DNA of 64,000 nt, taken from contig NZ_JAAGSC010000041.1 of assembly GCF_010499265.1 (NCBI RefSeq), positions 173,521-237,520 on the forward strand. The letters run 5' to 3'. Positions 18,901 to 27,427 of this stretch are shown piece by piece (within the stretch, counting starts at the first letter, position 1; every line of letters starts with the position of its first letter). The notes below the pieces were generated by a model. The model searched no databases. It was not told the origin of the DNA and saw nothing but the letters and a program-made list of their open reading frames with translations. The stretch comes from Wenzhouxiangella limi (GTDB lineage: Bacteria > Pseudomonadota > Gammaproteobacteria > Xanthomonadales > Wenzhouxiangellaceae). Made by a program: the position numbers and the translations under genes.

Positions 18901-19829
18901 GCGCCCTGCAGGATAACGAGCATTGGCGCCGTGGCGGCCTCGACCTCGACATTGCGGTCAATGTTGACGCCGCCGATCTCCTGGCCCAGGATTTTACTGG
19001 CCGGCTGCAGCGCATCCTGGCTGACCACCCCGATTTTCCGGTAAGGCGGCTGATGCTGGAGGTGGTCGAAACCAGCATGCTCGAAGACATCTCGCAGGCC
19101 ACTGCCATCACGCGCGCTTGCCAGGGGCTCGGAGTTGCCTTTGCGCTGGATGATTTCGGGACCGGTTTTTCGTCCCTGAGCCACTTGAAGCATCTTCCGC
19201 TGCAACAGCTCAAGATCGATCGCAGCTTTGTCTCCGACATGATGTCCGACGCTGATGATCTCGCCATCGTCGAAGCGGTGATCAACCTGGGCCAGGTGTT
19301 CAGTCTGGACGTGCTGGCTGAGGGCGTTGAATCGGATGAGCACGTCGAGGCCCTGATGCAGTTGGGATGCCGCCTGGCCCAGGGCTATCGAATCGCACGC
19401 CCCATGCCGGCCAACGAGATTTGCGGATGGGTCGAGGGCTGGAAATTGCCGGAATCCTGGCGTCGTGTTCGTCCTTTGCTACGCGAGAATCGGCCGCTGT
19501 TGTTTGCCGAAGCCGACCTGCGCTGTCGTCTGAAGCGGCTGGAAGCAGCGGTTGGTTCGCTTTCCACCCAGTGTCCGCTGATCCCGCAGCCGACGCCGCC
19601 CTCCGGACTGGAGAATTGGCTGGCCACGCATGGGCAAGCGCCGGCCGTTGAGGGCTTGATGGACATCGTTTCAGCGCTGATTGTCCGTGAAGAAGCGTTG
19701 CTGGATTTGTGTCGGGCGGGTCGGCAGGTGGATGCTGAAGCCGAGCTGGCGCGTTTTGCTGAGCCGGCGAGCCGGCTGATCGAACGCCTGCGAGGCCTGC
19801 GCAGCCAGGATCCAGGCACCGAGGCGTGA
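15951..19829 (+). CDS. GAF/PAS multidomain c-di-GMP enzyme with GGDEF and EAL domains
   Basis: 1292 aa from ATG 15951; a GTG at 15927 is an alternative. Order: GAF (about 20-170), PAS (about 190-305), GAF (about 320-470), PAS (about 480-610), PAS (about 615-735), GGDEF (about 740-905), EAL (about 925-1165), then a helical tail. The cyclase motif is intact (GGDEF 817-821) with an I-site RETD at 808-811 for product inhibition. The phosphodiesterase side has EAL at 946-948 and DDFGTGFSSL. Both activities are therefore possible. No membrane segment is visible, so it should be a cytosolic sensor. The tail (1165-1292) resembles a zinc-binding CZB domain without its histidines. Its stop overlaps the start of the MlaE gene. 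Confidence 0.9.
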   Translation: MSSSDRATLLSQVAEALVTAGPESIDALIEQALARTGRLLEVDRCSLFLFSERSTELELTHGWEAKGVPALPLKSMSSVPAAKLFPRTMEALLTGRALPISDTRRPDKVIQDEGERLLQLGIRAILLVPMFAGERPVGLIGIDRASAVRDWSGDESTLLDNLGQFLTHALLRVRAEQTLRQVKERYQALTEKSQSILFEVGRDGRYNFVSSNAEAITSYRADELVGRSFRDFLHPEDLPDLLAKFRTAMTDSAALPVLEYRVIHGDESVHWHRAVLVPLRDECGSIRGVVGTALDITDLKELESHLRGEAALTALLVRMATHYINLPIRDFESAIARSLRELGQFVGADRAYVFRYDREAGVASNTHEWCAAGITPQIEELRAVPLDQISDFAALHQRGEPIHIAEVSSWPHEGTREILAAQHVQSLVSVPLMLDGECLGFVGFDYVRAPRDYSGNEIHLLTVFAQMLVNMRVRGKIERQLADERRRLGEIIDGTDAGTWEWNLETGEMRFNHRWAEMLGVASVEDLPPTSSDWAHHVHPDDARVGMENLIGHLKGLQPNLETEIRVRRADGSWLWILVRGRASHREADGRARLISGIAIDIQQRKQAEAELRKAASVFTHSGEGILITDLDNRIVEINEGFTRITGYPREEILGRKPSVLSSGRHDEGFYSAMWRDLLADGYWSGEIWNRRRDGTEYAQRLTISTVRDDDGKPSHYVGLFADITAQKNYQRELERMAHYDSLTGLPNRILLGDRLSQAMSQARRNGQQIAVAYIDLDNFKSINDRHGHRAGDQVLRAVAQLFCEVLRETDTVARPGGDEFVAILTGLGAETQLDRLLQRLLHKLDPPIVLDEVGVKVSLSIGVTLYPQVGEPEADQLLRQADQAMFEAKRKGRNNVCYFDTELERSAQQRRLDQIRLRQALADDEFALYYQPQVDLQTGRVQGVEALIRWIHPDRGLLAPAAFLPMIEDPALAVELGQWVIERALQDNEHWRRGGLDLDIAVNVDAADLLAQDFTGRLQRILADHPDFPVRRLMLEVVETSMLEDISQATAITRACQGLGVAFALDDFGTGFSSLSHLKHLPLQQLKIDRSFVSDMMSDADDLAIVEAVINLGQVFSLDVLAEGVESDEHVEALMQLGCRLAQGYRIARPMPANEICGWVEGWKLPESWRRVRPLLRENRPLLFAEADLRCRLKRLEAAVGSLSTQCPLIPQPTPPSGLENWLATHGQAPAVEGLMDIVSALIVREEALLDLCRAGRQVDAEAELARFAEPASRLIERLRGLRSQDPGTEA

Positions 19830-20947
19830 TGATGAAAGCTTCATCGCAATGGCTGCTTGAGATCCATAAGCCGGGGCGAACCCTGAGGCTTGGCGGAGAT
19901 TGGCGCATAGATCATGCCGCCGCGCTGCAGCGGACTCTGGACGACTGCTCTGAGGATTTTTCCGGCCTCGACGGAACCGATATCGCAGCGCTCGATGCCG
20001 CCGGCGCCTTCCTGCTGCTGGAGTTCGCCCGCCGCTGCGGGGTCGATGCCGAAGCGATCAAGCTGGAGGCCAGGCAGCGCGAACTGCTGTTCGCCGTGGC
20101 CCGCAGCCAGGAAATCGAAGAGCCGGGTGCCGACAGCGACGGCCCGCTTTGGCGGCGCGGCCTGGCCCGGCTCGGTGGTGCCGTCCTCGCGCTCAAGGTC
20201 AACACCTTCCGCTTGCTGGGTTTCCTGGGCCTGGCCCTGGCGACGCTGGCCGCCACGGTGCTGCGGCCAGGCCGCTGGCGGGTGACGGCGACCGTGCATC
20301 ACATGCAGCAAAGCGGTCTGGACGCACTGCCGCTGGTCAGCCTGCTGAGTTTCCTGGTGGGCGCGGTCATCGCCTTCCTGGGCGCGACGGTATTGCGCGA
20401 TTTCGGCGCCGAGTTGTTCGTGGTCGACCTGACCACCTACGCGTTCCTGCGCGAGTTCGGGGTTTTGCTGACCGCGATTTTGCTGGCCGGGCGCACCGCC
20501 AGCGCCTTCGCCGCCCAGATCGGAACGATGAAAAGCCGCGAGGAGATCGACGCCATCCGCACCCTGGGCCAGGATCCGATCGTGCTGCTGGTGCTGCCGC
20601 GCCTGCTCGCGCTTTTGATCATGCTGCCGCTGCTGTCGGTGGTCGCCACCCTGGCCGGACTTCTCGGCGGGCTGACGGTGGCGGTCTTCAACCTGGGCAT
20701 CCCAACCGATTTGTTCATCAGTCGGGTCCAGGAGACCGCGACCTTAAGCCACTACCTGACCGGCTTGTCCAAGGCGCCCATTTTCGCCATGGTGATCGCG
20801 CTGGTCGGCTGTCTGGAGGGCTTCAAGGTCGCCGGCACCGCTCAGTCTGTGGGTGAACGCACCACCTCGGCGGTGGTTCAGAGCATCTCGCTGGTCATTA
20901 TCATCGACGCGCTGGCGGCGGTTTTTTTCATGGAGATGGGCTGGTGA
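19829..20947 (+). CDS. MCE-system ABC transporter permease with N-terminal STAS domain (MlaE family)
   Basis: 372 aa. Its ATG overlaps the preceding stop (TGATG); ATG 19832 is an alternative. Residues about 8-95 form a STAS/MlaB-like domain (LDGTDIAALDAAGAFLLLE), followed by an MlaE permease of 5-6 helices with the conserved stretch LREFGVLLTAILLAGRTASA and the EIDAIRTLGQDP loop. In E. coli MlaB is a separate protein; here it is fused. The protein is the inner-membrane channel of a lipid transporter with the MlaF and MlaD homologues that follow. Confidence 0.92.
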   Translation: MMKASSQWLLEIHKPGRTLRLGGDWRIDHAAALQRTLDDCSEDFSGLDGTDIAALDAAGAFLLLEFARRCGVDAEAIKLEARQRELLFAVARSQEIEEPGADSDGPLWRRGLARLGGAVLALKVNTFRLLGFLGLALATLAATVLRPGRWRVTATVHHMQQSGLDALPLVSLLSFLVGAVIAFLGATVLRDFGAELFVVDLTTYAFLREFGVLLTAILLAGRTASAFAAQIGTMKSREEIDAIRTLGQDPIVLLVLPRLLALLIMLPLLSVVATLAGLLGGLTVAVFNLGIPTDLFISRVQETATLSHYLTGLSKAPIFAMVIALVGCLEGFKVAGTAQSVGERTTSAVVQSISLVIIIDALAAVFFMEMGW

Positions 20948-21720
20948 GCGAGGCGGTGATCCGGGTCCGCGGACTCAAGACCCAGTTCGGAACCCAGGTG
21001 GTTCACGAAGACCTGGATCTGGACGTCCAGCGCGGCGAGATCCTGGGCGTGGTTGGCGGCTCGGGCACCGGCAAGTCGGTGCTGATGCGCGCCATTCTCG
21101 GCCTGCTTTCCCCGCACGCCGGGTCGGTGGACGTGCTGGGTGAAACCGTTACCGGCCGGCGCGATCCGGTCAAGCTCAGGCGGCGGACGGGGGTGCTGTT
21201 TCAGGACGGCGCGCTGTTTTCCTCGCTGACCGTGCTCGAAAACGTCGAGGTGCCGCTCAAGGAGCATTTTCCGGAACTCTCAGCCCAACTGCGAGGAGAC
21301 CTGGCGCGCCTGCGCTTGCGCCTGGTCGGCCTGGCCCCCGGCACCGGCGCCAAGCTGCCCTCGGAACTGTCGGGCGGGATGCGCAAGCGGGCCGGGCTGG
21401 CGCGGGCCCTGGCGATGGACCCGGAGCTGCTGTTTCTGGACGAACCCACGGCCGGACTCGACCCGATCGGTGCGGCGGATTTCGATGAGCTGCTCAAGAC
21501 CCTGCAGCAGGCGCTGGGTCTGACCGTGTTCCTCATTACCCACGATCTTGATACGCTGTACGCCATCTGCGACCGGATCGCCGTGCTGGGCAAGGGCCGT
21601 ATTCTGACGGTGGGTACGCGCGAGGAGGTCGAGGATTTCGATGACGACTGGATTCGGGATTATTTTCATGGACCGCGGGCCCGGTCCGCCCGGGCCGCCC
21701 AACGCCGCGGAGGCGACTGA
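20944..21720 (+). CDS. MCE-system ABC transporter ATP-binding protein (MlaF family)
   Basis: 258 aa with a GTG start overlapping the MlaE stop (GTGA). ABC ATPase motifs are complete: Walker A GGSGTGKS (38-45), signature LSGGMRKR, Walker B LLFLDEPTAGLD and H-loop LITHD. LSGGMRKRAGLARA is characteristic of MlaF-type proteins. It energises lipid movement between inner membrane and periplasmic partners. Direction of transport (to or from the outer membrane) cannot be read from sequence. Confidence 0.95.
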   Translation: MSEAVIRVRGLKTQFGTQVVHEDLDLDVQRGEILGVVGGSGTGKSVLMRAILGLLSPHAGSVDVLGETVTGRRDPVKLRRRTGVLFQDGALFSSLTVLENVEVPLKEHFPELSAQLRGDLARLRLRLVGLAPGTGAKLPSELSGGMRKRAGLARALAMDPELLFLDEPTAGLDPIGAADFDELLKTLQQALGLTVFLITHDLDTLYAICDRIAVLGKGRILTVGTREEVEDFDDDWIRDYFHGPRARSARAAQRRGGD

Positions 21721-22685
21721 TGGAAACCCAGGCCAATCACGTTCTGATCGGTGCCGTGACCTTGCTCGGTGCGCTGCTGGCCGTCGCCCTGGGTTTGTGG
21801 TCGGCCAGCTACCGGGCCGATGCGGCCTGGCAGGAGTTCGAGATTCACTTCTCGCAGGCGGTCACCGGCCTGGCCGTGGGCAGCGTGGTCCAGTACAACG
21901 GCATCAACATGGGTGACGTGCGCGACCTCTATCTTGACCCGGACGATCCCAGCCGGGTGATCGCGCTGGTCCGGGTCGAGTCGTCGGCGCCGGTGCGCGA
22001 GGACACCACCGCCCGACTGACCATCAACGGTCTGACCGGGGTGTCGTTCATTCAGCTGCGCGGCGGCAGCGCCGACGCGCCGCCGCTGCGGTCGGACTCG
22101 GATAAGCCGCCGGTCATCGTCGCCGAAGAGTCGCCGCTGCAGCGGCTGCTCGAGCAGTCCGAAGACATCGCCAGCGCGGCCAGTGAGGTCATGCTGCGGC
22201 TGCTGGAGTTCTTGAGCGAGGACAACGCCGCCCGCGTGGCCGGTACGCTCGACAACATCGATGCGTTTACCGTGGCCATGGCCGAGGAGACCAATCGCAT
22301 CAGCGCTATCGTCGGCAATTTCGAGCAGGGCAGCGCACAGGCCAACGAGACCCTCGCCGAGTTCAACCAGGCGCTGACCGAGTTGCGCGGACTCATGGCC
22401 AACCTGGATCAGCGGGTCGATGACTTGATGCCGCAGCTGGCCGCTGATCTCGAGTCCAGCCTGGCGCGCTTTGCCTCGGCGTCCGAGCGCGTCGATCGGA
22501 TGCTGGCCGAAAACGAGCAGGCCATCGCCGAGTTCGGCAACGATACCCTGGCTCAGCTCGGACCGGCGGTGAGCGAGCTGCGCCAGCTGATGCGCGATTT
22601 TTCCCGCCTCAGCAGCCAGTTCGAGCGCCATCCTGCCCGCTTTCTGCTCGGCGGAGAGCAGCCGGAGGAGTACCGCCCGCAATGA
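21720..22685 (+). CDS. MCE-domain periplasmic lipid-binding protein (MlaD family)
   Basis: 321 aa, starting inside the previous stop (TGATG). One N-terminal membrane helix (about 8-28), a single MCE domain (about 38-115; VGSVVQYNGINMGDVRDL and TINGLTGVSFIQLRGG), then a long alpha-helical region (about 140-300) likely to form a coiled coil. At 321 aa it is longer than E. coli MlaD (183 aa), more like MCE proteins whose helices extend into the periplasm as a conduit. There is no MlaC-type shuttle gene in this operon. Confidence 0.93.
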   Translation: METQANHVLIGAVTLLGALLAVALGLWSASYRADAAWQEFEIHFSQAVTGLAVGSVVQYNGINMGDVRDLYLDPDDPSRVIALVRVESSAPVREDTTARLTINGLTGVSFIQLRGGSADAPPLRSDSDKPPVIVAEESPLQRLLEQSEDIASAASEVMLRLLEFLSEDNAARVAGTLDNIDAFTVAMAEETNRISAIVGNFEQGSAQANETLAEFNQALTELRGLMANLDQRVDDLMPQLAADLESSLARFASASERVDRMLAENEQAIAEFGNDTLAQLGPAVSELRQLMRDFSRLSSQFERHPARFLLGGEQPEEYRPQ

Positions 22686-23317
22686 GCCTGTCCCCCTCGA
22701 TCTATCCCAATGCCCTGCGCCTGGCGAGTGTCGTGCTGGTTGCATTAAGCCTGTCGGCGTGCGGACTCGGCGGGCGATCGGCGCCGGTGACCATCGTCGC
22801 CCCGCAGATCGACCTTGAGACCCAGGCGCAGTGGCCCGAAGTCGACTGGGCGCTCCAGGTGCGCCGGCCCGTGGCCGATCGGATGCGCGATTCGGAGCGG
22901 ATACTGATCCGCACCGGATCGTCGCGGCTGCAGACCTATCCGGCGGTGGCCTGGCTCGACAACGCCCCCGACATGCTCCAGGCGCTGATGATCCACGCCC
23001 TGGACGATTCCGACCGCTTTGCCGCCGTCGGCCGGCCGGGCAACCTGCGCGCGCGCTTCGCACTGGCGACCGAGCTGCGCCGCTTCGAAGGGGTCGACGA
23101 CCACGCGTCCGCAATGGCCGTGGAGCTGGTGATCCAGTCGAATCTGATCGACCAGCGCAGCGGCGCGGTGGTGGCCAGCCGGACGTTTCGAGTAACCGAG
23201 CCGGCGGCCGGCAATCAGCTCGACGCGCTGGTGCCGGCCTTTGAGCGCGCGATCCAGAGCTACTTCGAGGATCTCATCGATTGGGTGCTGGTAGAGGGTC
23301 AGCGCCAGGAGCGCTGA
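22682..23317 (+). CDS. ABC-type transport auxiliary lipoprotein (PqiC-like)
   Basis: 211 aa, 4-bp overlap with the MCE gene. Lipoprotein signal peptide with lipobox LSAC; then a PqiC/ABC_trans_aux-type domain with RDSERILIRTGSSRLQTYPAVAWLDNAPDM. Such lipoproteins are thought to link MCE systems to the outer membrane. With the STAS-MlaE, MlaF and MlaD genes it forms a four-gene transporter closer to Pqi-like MCE sets than to the classical mlaFEDCB. Confidence 0.88.
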   Translation: MSLSPSIYPNALRLASVVLVALSLSACGLGGRSAPVTIVAPQIDLETQAQWPEVDWALQVRRPVADRMRDSERILIRTGSSRLQTYPAVAWLDNAPDMLQALMIHALDDSDRFAAVGRPGNLRARFALATELRRFEGVDDHASAMAVELVIQSNLIDQRSGAVVASRTFRVTEPAAGNQLDALVPAFERAIQSYFEDLIDWVLVEGQRQER

Positions 23318-23360
23318 TTGGCCGCGCTTGCGTTCCGGCTGCTGACGCCCGGCCGGCGGT

Positions 23361-23366
23361 TATACT
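23361..23366 (+). promoter_or_regulatory. Possible -10 element before the AbgT-family gene
   Basis: TATACT 37 bp upstream of the ATG; no convincing -35 at 16-18 bp. It would separate the AbgT/efflux unit from the MCE operon 85 bp upstream. Confidence 0.3.
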
Positions 23367-23402
23367 CGGCGCCTTGCCGATTCCTCGTGGTGATCTTTGC
23401 TC

Positions 23403-24956
23403 ATGAACCAGTCCGCCAGCCATAGCCTGGGACAGCGTTTCGGTGCCTTCGTCGAGCGCGCCGGCCGCCGGATCCCGGATCCGGTCATCATCTTCATGGC
23501 CTTCTATCCGCTGGCCTTCCTGGCCACGGTCATCCTCGGCGGTCATCAGTTCGAGTCCATGGGCGCCGGCGGCGAGCCGGTGACCTACGAGATTCTGCCG
23601 ATGTGGCAGGCCGAGCACGTGCGCTGGATCTTCGACAACGCCCTGCTGCGCAACTGGCTGGCCTTCGGCAACGGCGTGCTGGGGGTGATCCTGGTGGTCA
23701 TGCTGGCCATCGGCATCGCCGAGAATTCGGGCCTGTTCGGCGCCCTGATCAAGCGCGCCGGGGCCTGGATTCCGCAGTCGCTTTTGCCGATGCTGCTGAT
23801 GTTTCTGGGCATCATGAGCTCGATCGCCACCGACGCCGGCTACCTGGTGCTGATCCCGCTGGCCGGCCTGCTCTACGCCGGGCTGGGCCGCAATCCCCTG
23901 ATCGGCATGGCCGCCGCTTTCGCCGGGGTGTCGGCGGGGTTTTCGGCCAACCTGATGCCGGGCACGCCGATCGACGTCATCATCGGCATGAATGCCGAAG
24001 TCTTTGCCGATGCGCAGGGTGTGCCGTTCACCACCGCCGACGGCAATACGCTGCGCCCGGCGACCATGAACTACTGGTTCATTCTCGCATCGACCTTCCT
24101 GCTGACGGCAACCGGCTATTTCGTGACCCGGCGCTTCGTCGAGCCGAAGCTGGAAGGCCAGGACTTCGTGGTGCCGGACGATCTGGACGCCGGCGAGTTC
24201 CAGGTCAGCGCGGCCGAGCGGCGCGGGCTGCGCTTCAGCCTGCTGGGCGTGCTGGTGGCCGCGCTGATGATCGCCGGCCTGATCTTCGGTCCGCTGGCGT
24301 CGTTCGAAAACGAGGCCGGTCAGGTCGTCCAGCCCTACATGGACAACATCATCCTGCTGATCTCGCTGTTTTTCGTCGTGGTCGGCGTGTTCTACGGCGT
24401 CGCTGCCGGCACGTTTGGTTCGGTGATGGACATCGTCCGGGCCATGGTCAAGCAGATGAACACCATGGGCTACATCCTGGTCCTGACCTTTTTCAGCTAC
24501 AACTTCCTGGGCCTGCTCAGCTACAGCGGGCTGGGATCGTGGATCACTTACCTGGGGGCACAGAGCCTGCTGGCCCTGGGGCTGCAGCAGTTCCCGGTGC
24601 TGCTGCTGGTCGGCTTCGTCCTGACCACGGCGGTGATCAACATCTTCATCGGCGGCCTGACCTCGAAGTGGATGCTGCTGGGTCCGATCTTCATCCCCAT
24701 GCTGTACTTCGTCAACCCGGCCATGACCCCGGACCTGGTCGCCGCGGCCTTCCGCGTGGCCGACTCATCGACCAACATCATCACGCCGATGATGACCTAC
24801 GCCGGCGTGATCCTGGCCTTCATGCGCAAGTACCGGCCGGACATGGGTTTCGGCGACATGCTGCTGATCATGCTGCCGTACTCGATCGCCTTCATGCTGG
24901 TCTGGACCACGCTGCTGGTGGCCTTTTTCGTGCTGGGTATCCCGCTGGGCTTCTGA
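23403..24956 (+). CDS. AbgT-family transporter
   Basis: 517 aa from ATG 23403; a TTG two codons earlier is rejected. About 11-13 hydrophobic segments and the family landmarks GRRIPDPVIIFMAFYPLAF, LIPLAGLLYAGLGRNPLIGMAAAFAG, NLMPGTPIDVIIG and SSTNIITPMMTY. AbgT proteins import p-aminobenzoyl-glutamate in E. coli; Neisseria MtrF and Alcanivorax YdaH export sulfonamides and related antimetabolites using the proton gradient. Only one base separates its stop from the TolC-like gene, so it is likely co-expressed with efflux genes, which leans toward an export role (inference). Confidence 0.92.
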   Translation: MNQSASHSLGQRFGAFVERAGRRIPDPVIIFMAFYPLAFLATVILGGHQFESMGAGGEPVTYEILPMWQAEHVRWIFDNALLRNWLAFGNGVLGVILVVMLAIGIAENSGLFGALIKRAGAWIPQSLLPMLLMFLGIMSSIATDAGYLVLIPLAGLLYAGLGRNPLIGMAAAFAGVSAGFSANLMPGTPIDVIIGMNAEVFADAQGVPFTTADGNTLRPATMNYWFILASTFLLTATGYFVTRRFVEPKLEGQDFVVPDDLDAGEFQVSAAERRGLRFSLLGVLVAALMIAGLIFGPLASFENEAGQVVQPYMDNIILLISLFFVVVGVFYGVAAGTFGSVMDIVRAMVKQMNTMGYILVLTFFSYNFLGLLSYSGLGSWITYLGAQSLLALGLQQFPVLLLVGFVLTTAVINIFIGGLTSKWMLLGPIFIPMLYFVNPAMTPDLVAAAFRVADSSTNIITPMMTYAGVILAFMRKYRPDMGFGDMLLIMLPYSIAFMLVWTTLLVAFFVLGIPLGF

Positions 24957-24957
24957 T

Positions 24958-26373
24958 ATGTACGGGCCGGGTTTAGCGCAGCTCTGGACAACTCGGGCGG
25001 TGCTCGGAAAGGGCCTCATCGCAATCGCGCTGCTGGTCTTTATGGCCGGTCATTCGGCGGCGGCCGAACCGCTGAGTTTCGCCGCGGCCATGGAGCGGCT
25101 GGAGGCCGACAGCCACGTGCTTGACGCGGCCCGGCGCGAGCTGGCGGCTGCGCGGGCCGAGGCCGAGGTGGCCCGGGGCCGGCGCCTGCCTTCGCTCGCG
25201 CTGGAGGGCAAGGCCACCCGCCTGGACGAGCCGCTGGGCCTGGAGTTGTCCGAGTATGCCCCCGCCCTGGGGGGCTTGCTGCCGCCGGGCCTTGTGCCGG
25301 ACCGGCTGGTCATCCAGGAGCGCCAGTTCTATAACCTGTCGCTGGAGGCCAGGCTGGCGCTGTATTCCGGCGGCCGCATCGCCGCCGGCATCGCCGCCGG
25401 GGAGGCTGGCGCCGAAGCCGGCCAGGCCGCGCTGGCCGCAACCCGCGCCGAGCTGCACGAGTTGCTGGTGCAGCGCTACTTCGGCCTCAGCCTGGCCGAC
25501 CAGGCGGTGAGCGTTCGCCAGGCCACCGTCGACGGCCTGGGGCGCCACCTGGCCCACGCCACCCGCATGGAAGAGGAGGGCCTGATCGCGCGCGCCGAGC
25601 GCCTGCGCGCCAACGTCGCCCTGGCCGAGGCCGAGCGCGATCTGCAAACGGCCGAGGAGTCCCGTTCGCTGGCGGCATCGGCGCTGGCCGCGCTGCTGGC
25701 CATGTCAGGCCAGGCCCAGCCGACCACGCCGATCCCGCCGCCGCCGGCCGCGCCGTCGCCCGAACGCTTTATCAATGAAATGCGCGCAAGCAGTCCGACC
25801 CTGGCCGAGCTGCGTGCGCGCAAGGCCCAGGCCGAGGCCGCCGTGCGCGCCGAGCGCGGAAGCTTGCTGCCCACCCTGGGCGCGTTCGGACGGCGCGAGC
25901 TCTACACCGACGATCTGACCCTGCTCGACCCGGAGTGGGCGGTCGGCCTGGTTGCCCGCTGGACGCTGTTCGACGGCGGCCAGCGCCGCGGCCGGCTGGA
26001 CCAGGCCGCCGCCCGGGCCGATCGGGTCACGGCCCTGCTGGCCGACGCCGAGCGCCAGCTGGAAGTGCGGGTTCGCCAGCGCCACCAGCAGCTGGTCACG
26101 GCCCTGGCGCGGCTGGATTCCTTTGTTGCCACCCGCGATCTGGCCGAGGAGAGCCTGCGCGCCCAGCAGCGCGCCTTCGAAGAAGGCCTGACCTCCTCGC
26201 TGGACGTGATCGACGCCGAGCTGGCGCTGTCGCGCGTGCGCTTAGGCGAGCTCGATGCCCGCCGCCAGGCCTGGGTGGCCCTGGCCGGTTTGCTGGCGGC
26301 CGTCGATCAGACCGACCAGCTGGTCGAGCGCGTGAGCGAGCAGCTGGCGGCCTCTTCCCCCACCCTCGACTGA
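24958..26373 (+). CDS. TolC-family outer-membrane efflux protein
   Basis: 471 aa. The N-terminal hydrophobic segment (GLIAIALLVFMAGHSAAAEP) is a signal peptide; a GTG at 25000 is an alternative start that would give a more usual leader. Two OEP repeats rich in Ala/Glu/Arg follow, the second containing EGLTSSLDVIDAELALSRVRL, the typical TolC periplasmic helix motif. Forms the outer-membrane duct for the HlyD and ABC-2 proteins encoded next. It starts 1 bp after the AbgT-family gene. Confidence 0.9.
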   Translation: MYGPGLAQLWTTRAVLGKGLIAIALLVFMAGHSAAAEPLSFAAAMERLEADSHVLDAARRELAAARAEAEVARGRRLPSLALEGKATRLDEPLGLELSEYAPALGGLLPPGLVPDRLVIQERQFYNLSLEARLALYSGGRIAAGIAAGEAGAEAGQAALAATRAELHELLVQRYFGLSLADQAVSVRQATVDGLGRHLAHATRMEEEGLIARAERLRANVALAEAERDLQTAEESRSLAASALAALLAMSGQAQPTTPIPPPPAAPSPERFINEMRASSPTLAELRARKAQAEAAVRAERGSLLPTLGAFGRRELYTDDLTLLDPEWAVGLVARWTLFDGGQRRGRLDQAAARADRVTALLADAERQLEVRVRQRHQQLVTALARLDSFVATRDLAEESLRAQQRAFEEGLTSSLDVIDAELALSRVRLGELDARRQAWVALAGLLAAVDQTDQLVERVSEQLAASSPTLD

Positions 26374-26383
26374 CAGGCTGCCC

Positions 26384-27412
26384 ATGTCCGAGCCCAAGCC
26401 CGCACCCAAACCCAAGTCAAAACGCTCGCTGCGGCTGGCGCTGGTTGTTATCGTCTTGCTGGCCGTCGCGGTGGTTGCCGCGCTCTGGATTTACCGGCAT
26501 TTCAGCCGCTCCGAGCCGGTCTGGCTCCAGGGTCAGATCGAGGCCACCGAGGTGCGCGTGGCGGCCAAGGTCGGCGGGCGCGTGGCCTCGGTCGAAGTCC
26601 AGCGCGGTCAGACCGTGGACAAGGACCAACTGCTGGTCGTGCTCGACCTGCCTGAAGTCCGGGCCCGGGGGCGCCAGGTTCAAGCCCAGGTCGAGGCCGC
26701 CCAGGCCATGGCCGACAAAGCCGAAAGCGGCGCCCGCGAGGAGCAGATCCGGGCCGCCAGGGCGCAGTGGCAAGCGGCCGAGCAGCAGGCTGAATTCGCC
26801 AGCGTCAGCGCCGAACGGATCGAGCGGCTGCACGCCGACGGGGTGGTGCCGGCCCAGCGTCGCGACGAGGCGGTTGCCAAGGCCGCCGCCGCGCGCGGTC
26901 AGGCCGAAGCCGCCCGCCAGGCCTGGGAAATCGCCCGCGATGCGACCCGTCCGGAAGACCGGCGTGCCGCAATGGCCCAGCTGTCGCAGGCCCAGTCTGG
27001 GCTGGACGAAGTCCAGGTGACCCTGGATGAGGCCGAGCAGCGCGCCCCGGCTGCCGGTGAGATCAGCGTCACCGTGGTCGAGCCGGGCGAGGTCGTCGGC
27101 CCGGGTTCTCCGCTGGTCGTGATCAGCCGCAGCGACGACCCGTGGCTGACCCTGAACCTCAGAGAGGACCTGCTATCGGCAGTGCAGATGGGCAGCGAAC
27201 TGACCGGCCAGTTGCCCGCCCTGGGCCGGCGCGAGGTGACGTTTCGGGTCGACTACATGGCCCCGCTGGCCGATTTCGCCACTTGGCGTTCGGCCCGTGA
27301 CCTGGGCGGATTCGACCTGCGCACCTTCGAGATCCGGGCCCGGCCGACCGCCCTGGTCGAGGGCCTGCGGCCGGGCATGACGGTGCTGATCGATGAGCGC
27401 TCGCTGCAGTAG
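26384..27412 (+). CDS. HlyD-family periplasmic adaptor (YbhG-like)
   Basis: 342 aa. One membrane helix (about 17-37), a lipoyl/biotinyl half-motif (GQIEATEVRVAAKVGGRVASV), a long alpha-helical hairpin (about 90-215), the second lipoyl half (RAPAAGEISVTVVEPGEVVGPG) and a beta-barrel. YbhG-like adaptors couple ABC-2 permeases to TolC. It lies 10 bp after the TolC gene and 15 bp before the first permease. Confidence 0.92.
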   Translation: MSEPKPAPKPKSKRSLRLALVVIVLLAVAVVAALWIYRHFSRSEPVWLQGQIEATEVRVAAKVGGRVASVEVQRGQTVDKDQLLVVLDLPEVRARGRQVQAQVEAAQAMADKAESGAREEQIRAARAQWQAAEQQAEFASVSAERIERLHADGVVPAQRRDEAVAKAAAARGQAEAARQAWEIARDATRPEDRRAAMAQLSQAQSGLDEVQVTLDEAEQRAPAAGEISVTVVEPGEVVGPGSPLVVISRSDDPWLTLNLREDLLSAVQMGSELTGQLPALGRREVTFRVDYMAPLADFATWRSARDLGGFDLRTFEIRARPTALVEGLRPGMTVLIDERSLQ

Positions 27413-27427
27413 CAACCCGCAGCCGTG

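Noticed and set aside
15885-19343. 1152-codon open frame on the minus strand
   Set aside because: Lies entirely antisense to the GGDEF/EAL gene, whose domains and motifs are clear. Long antisense frames arise from the high third-position G+C; no motif or ribosome site supports it.
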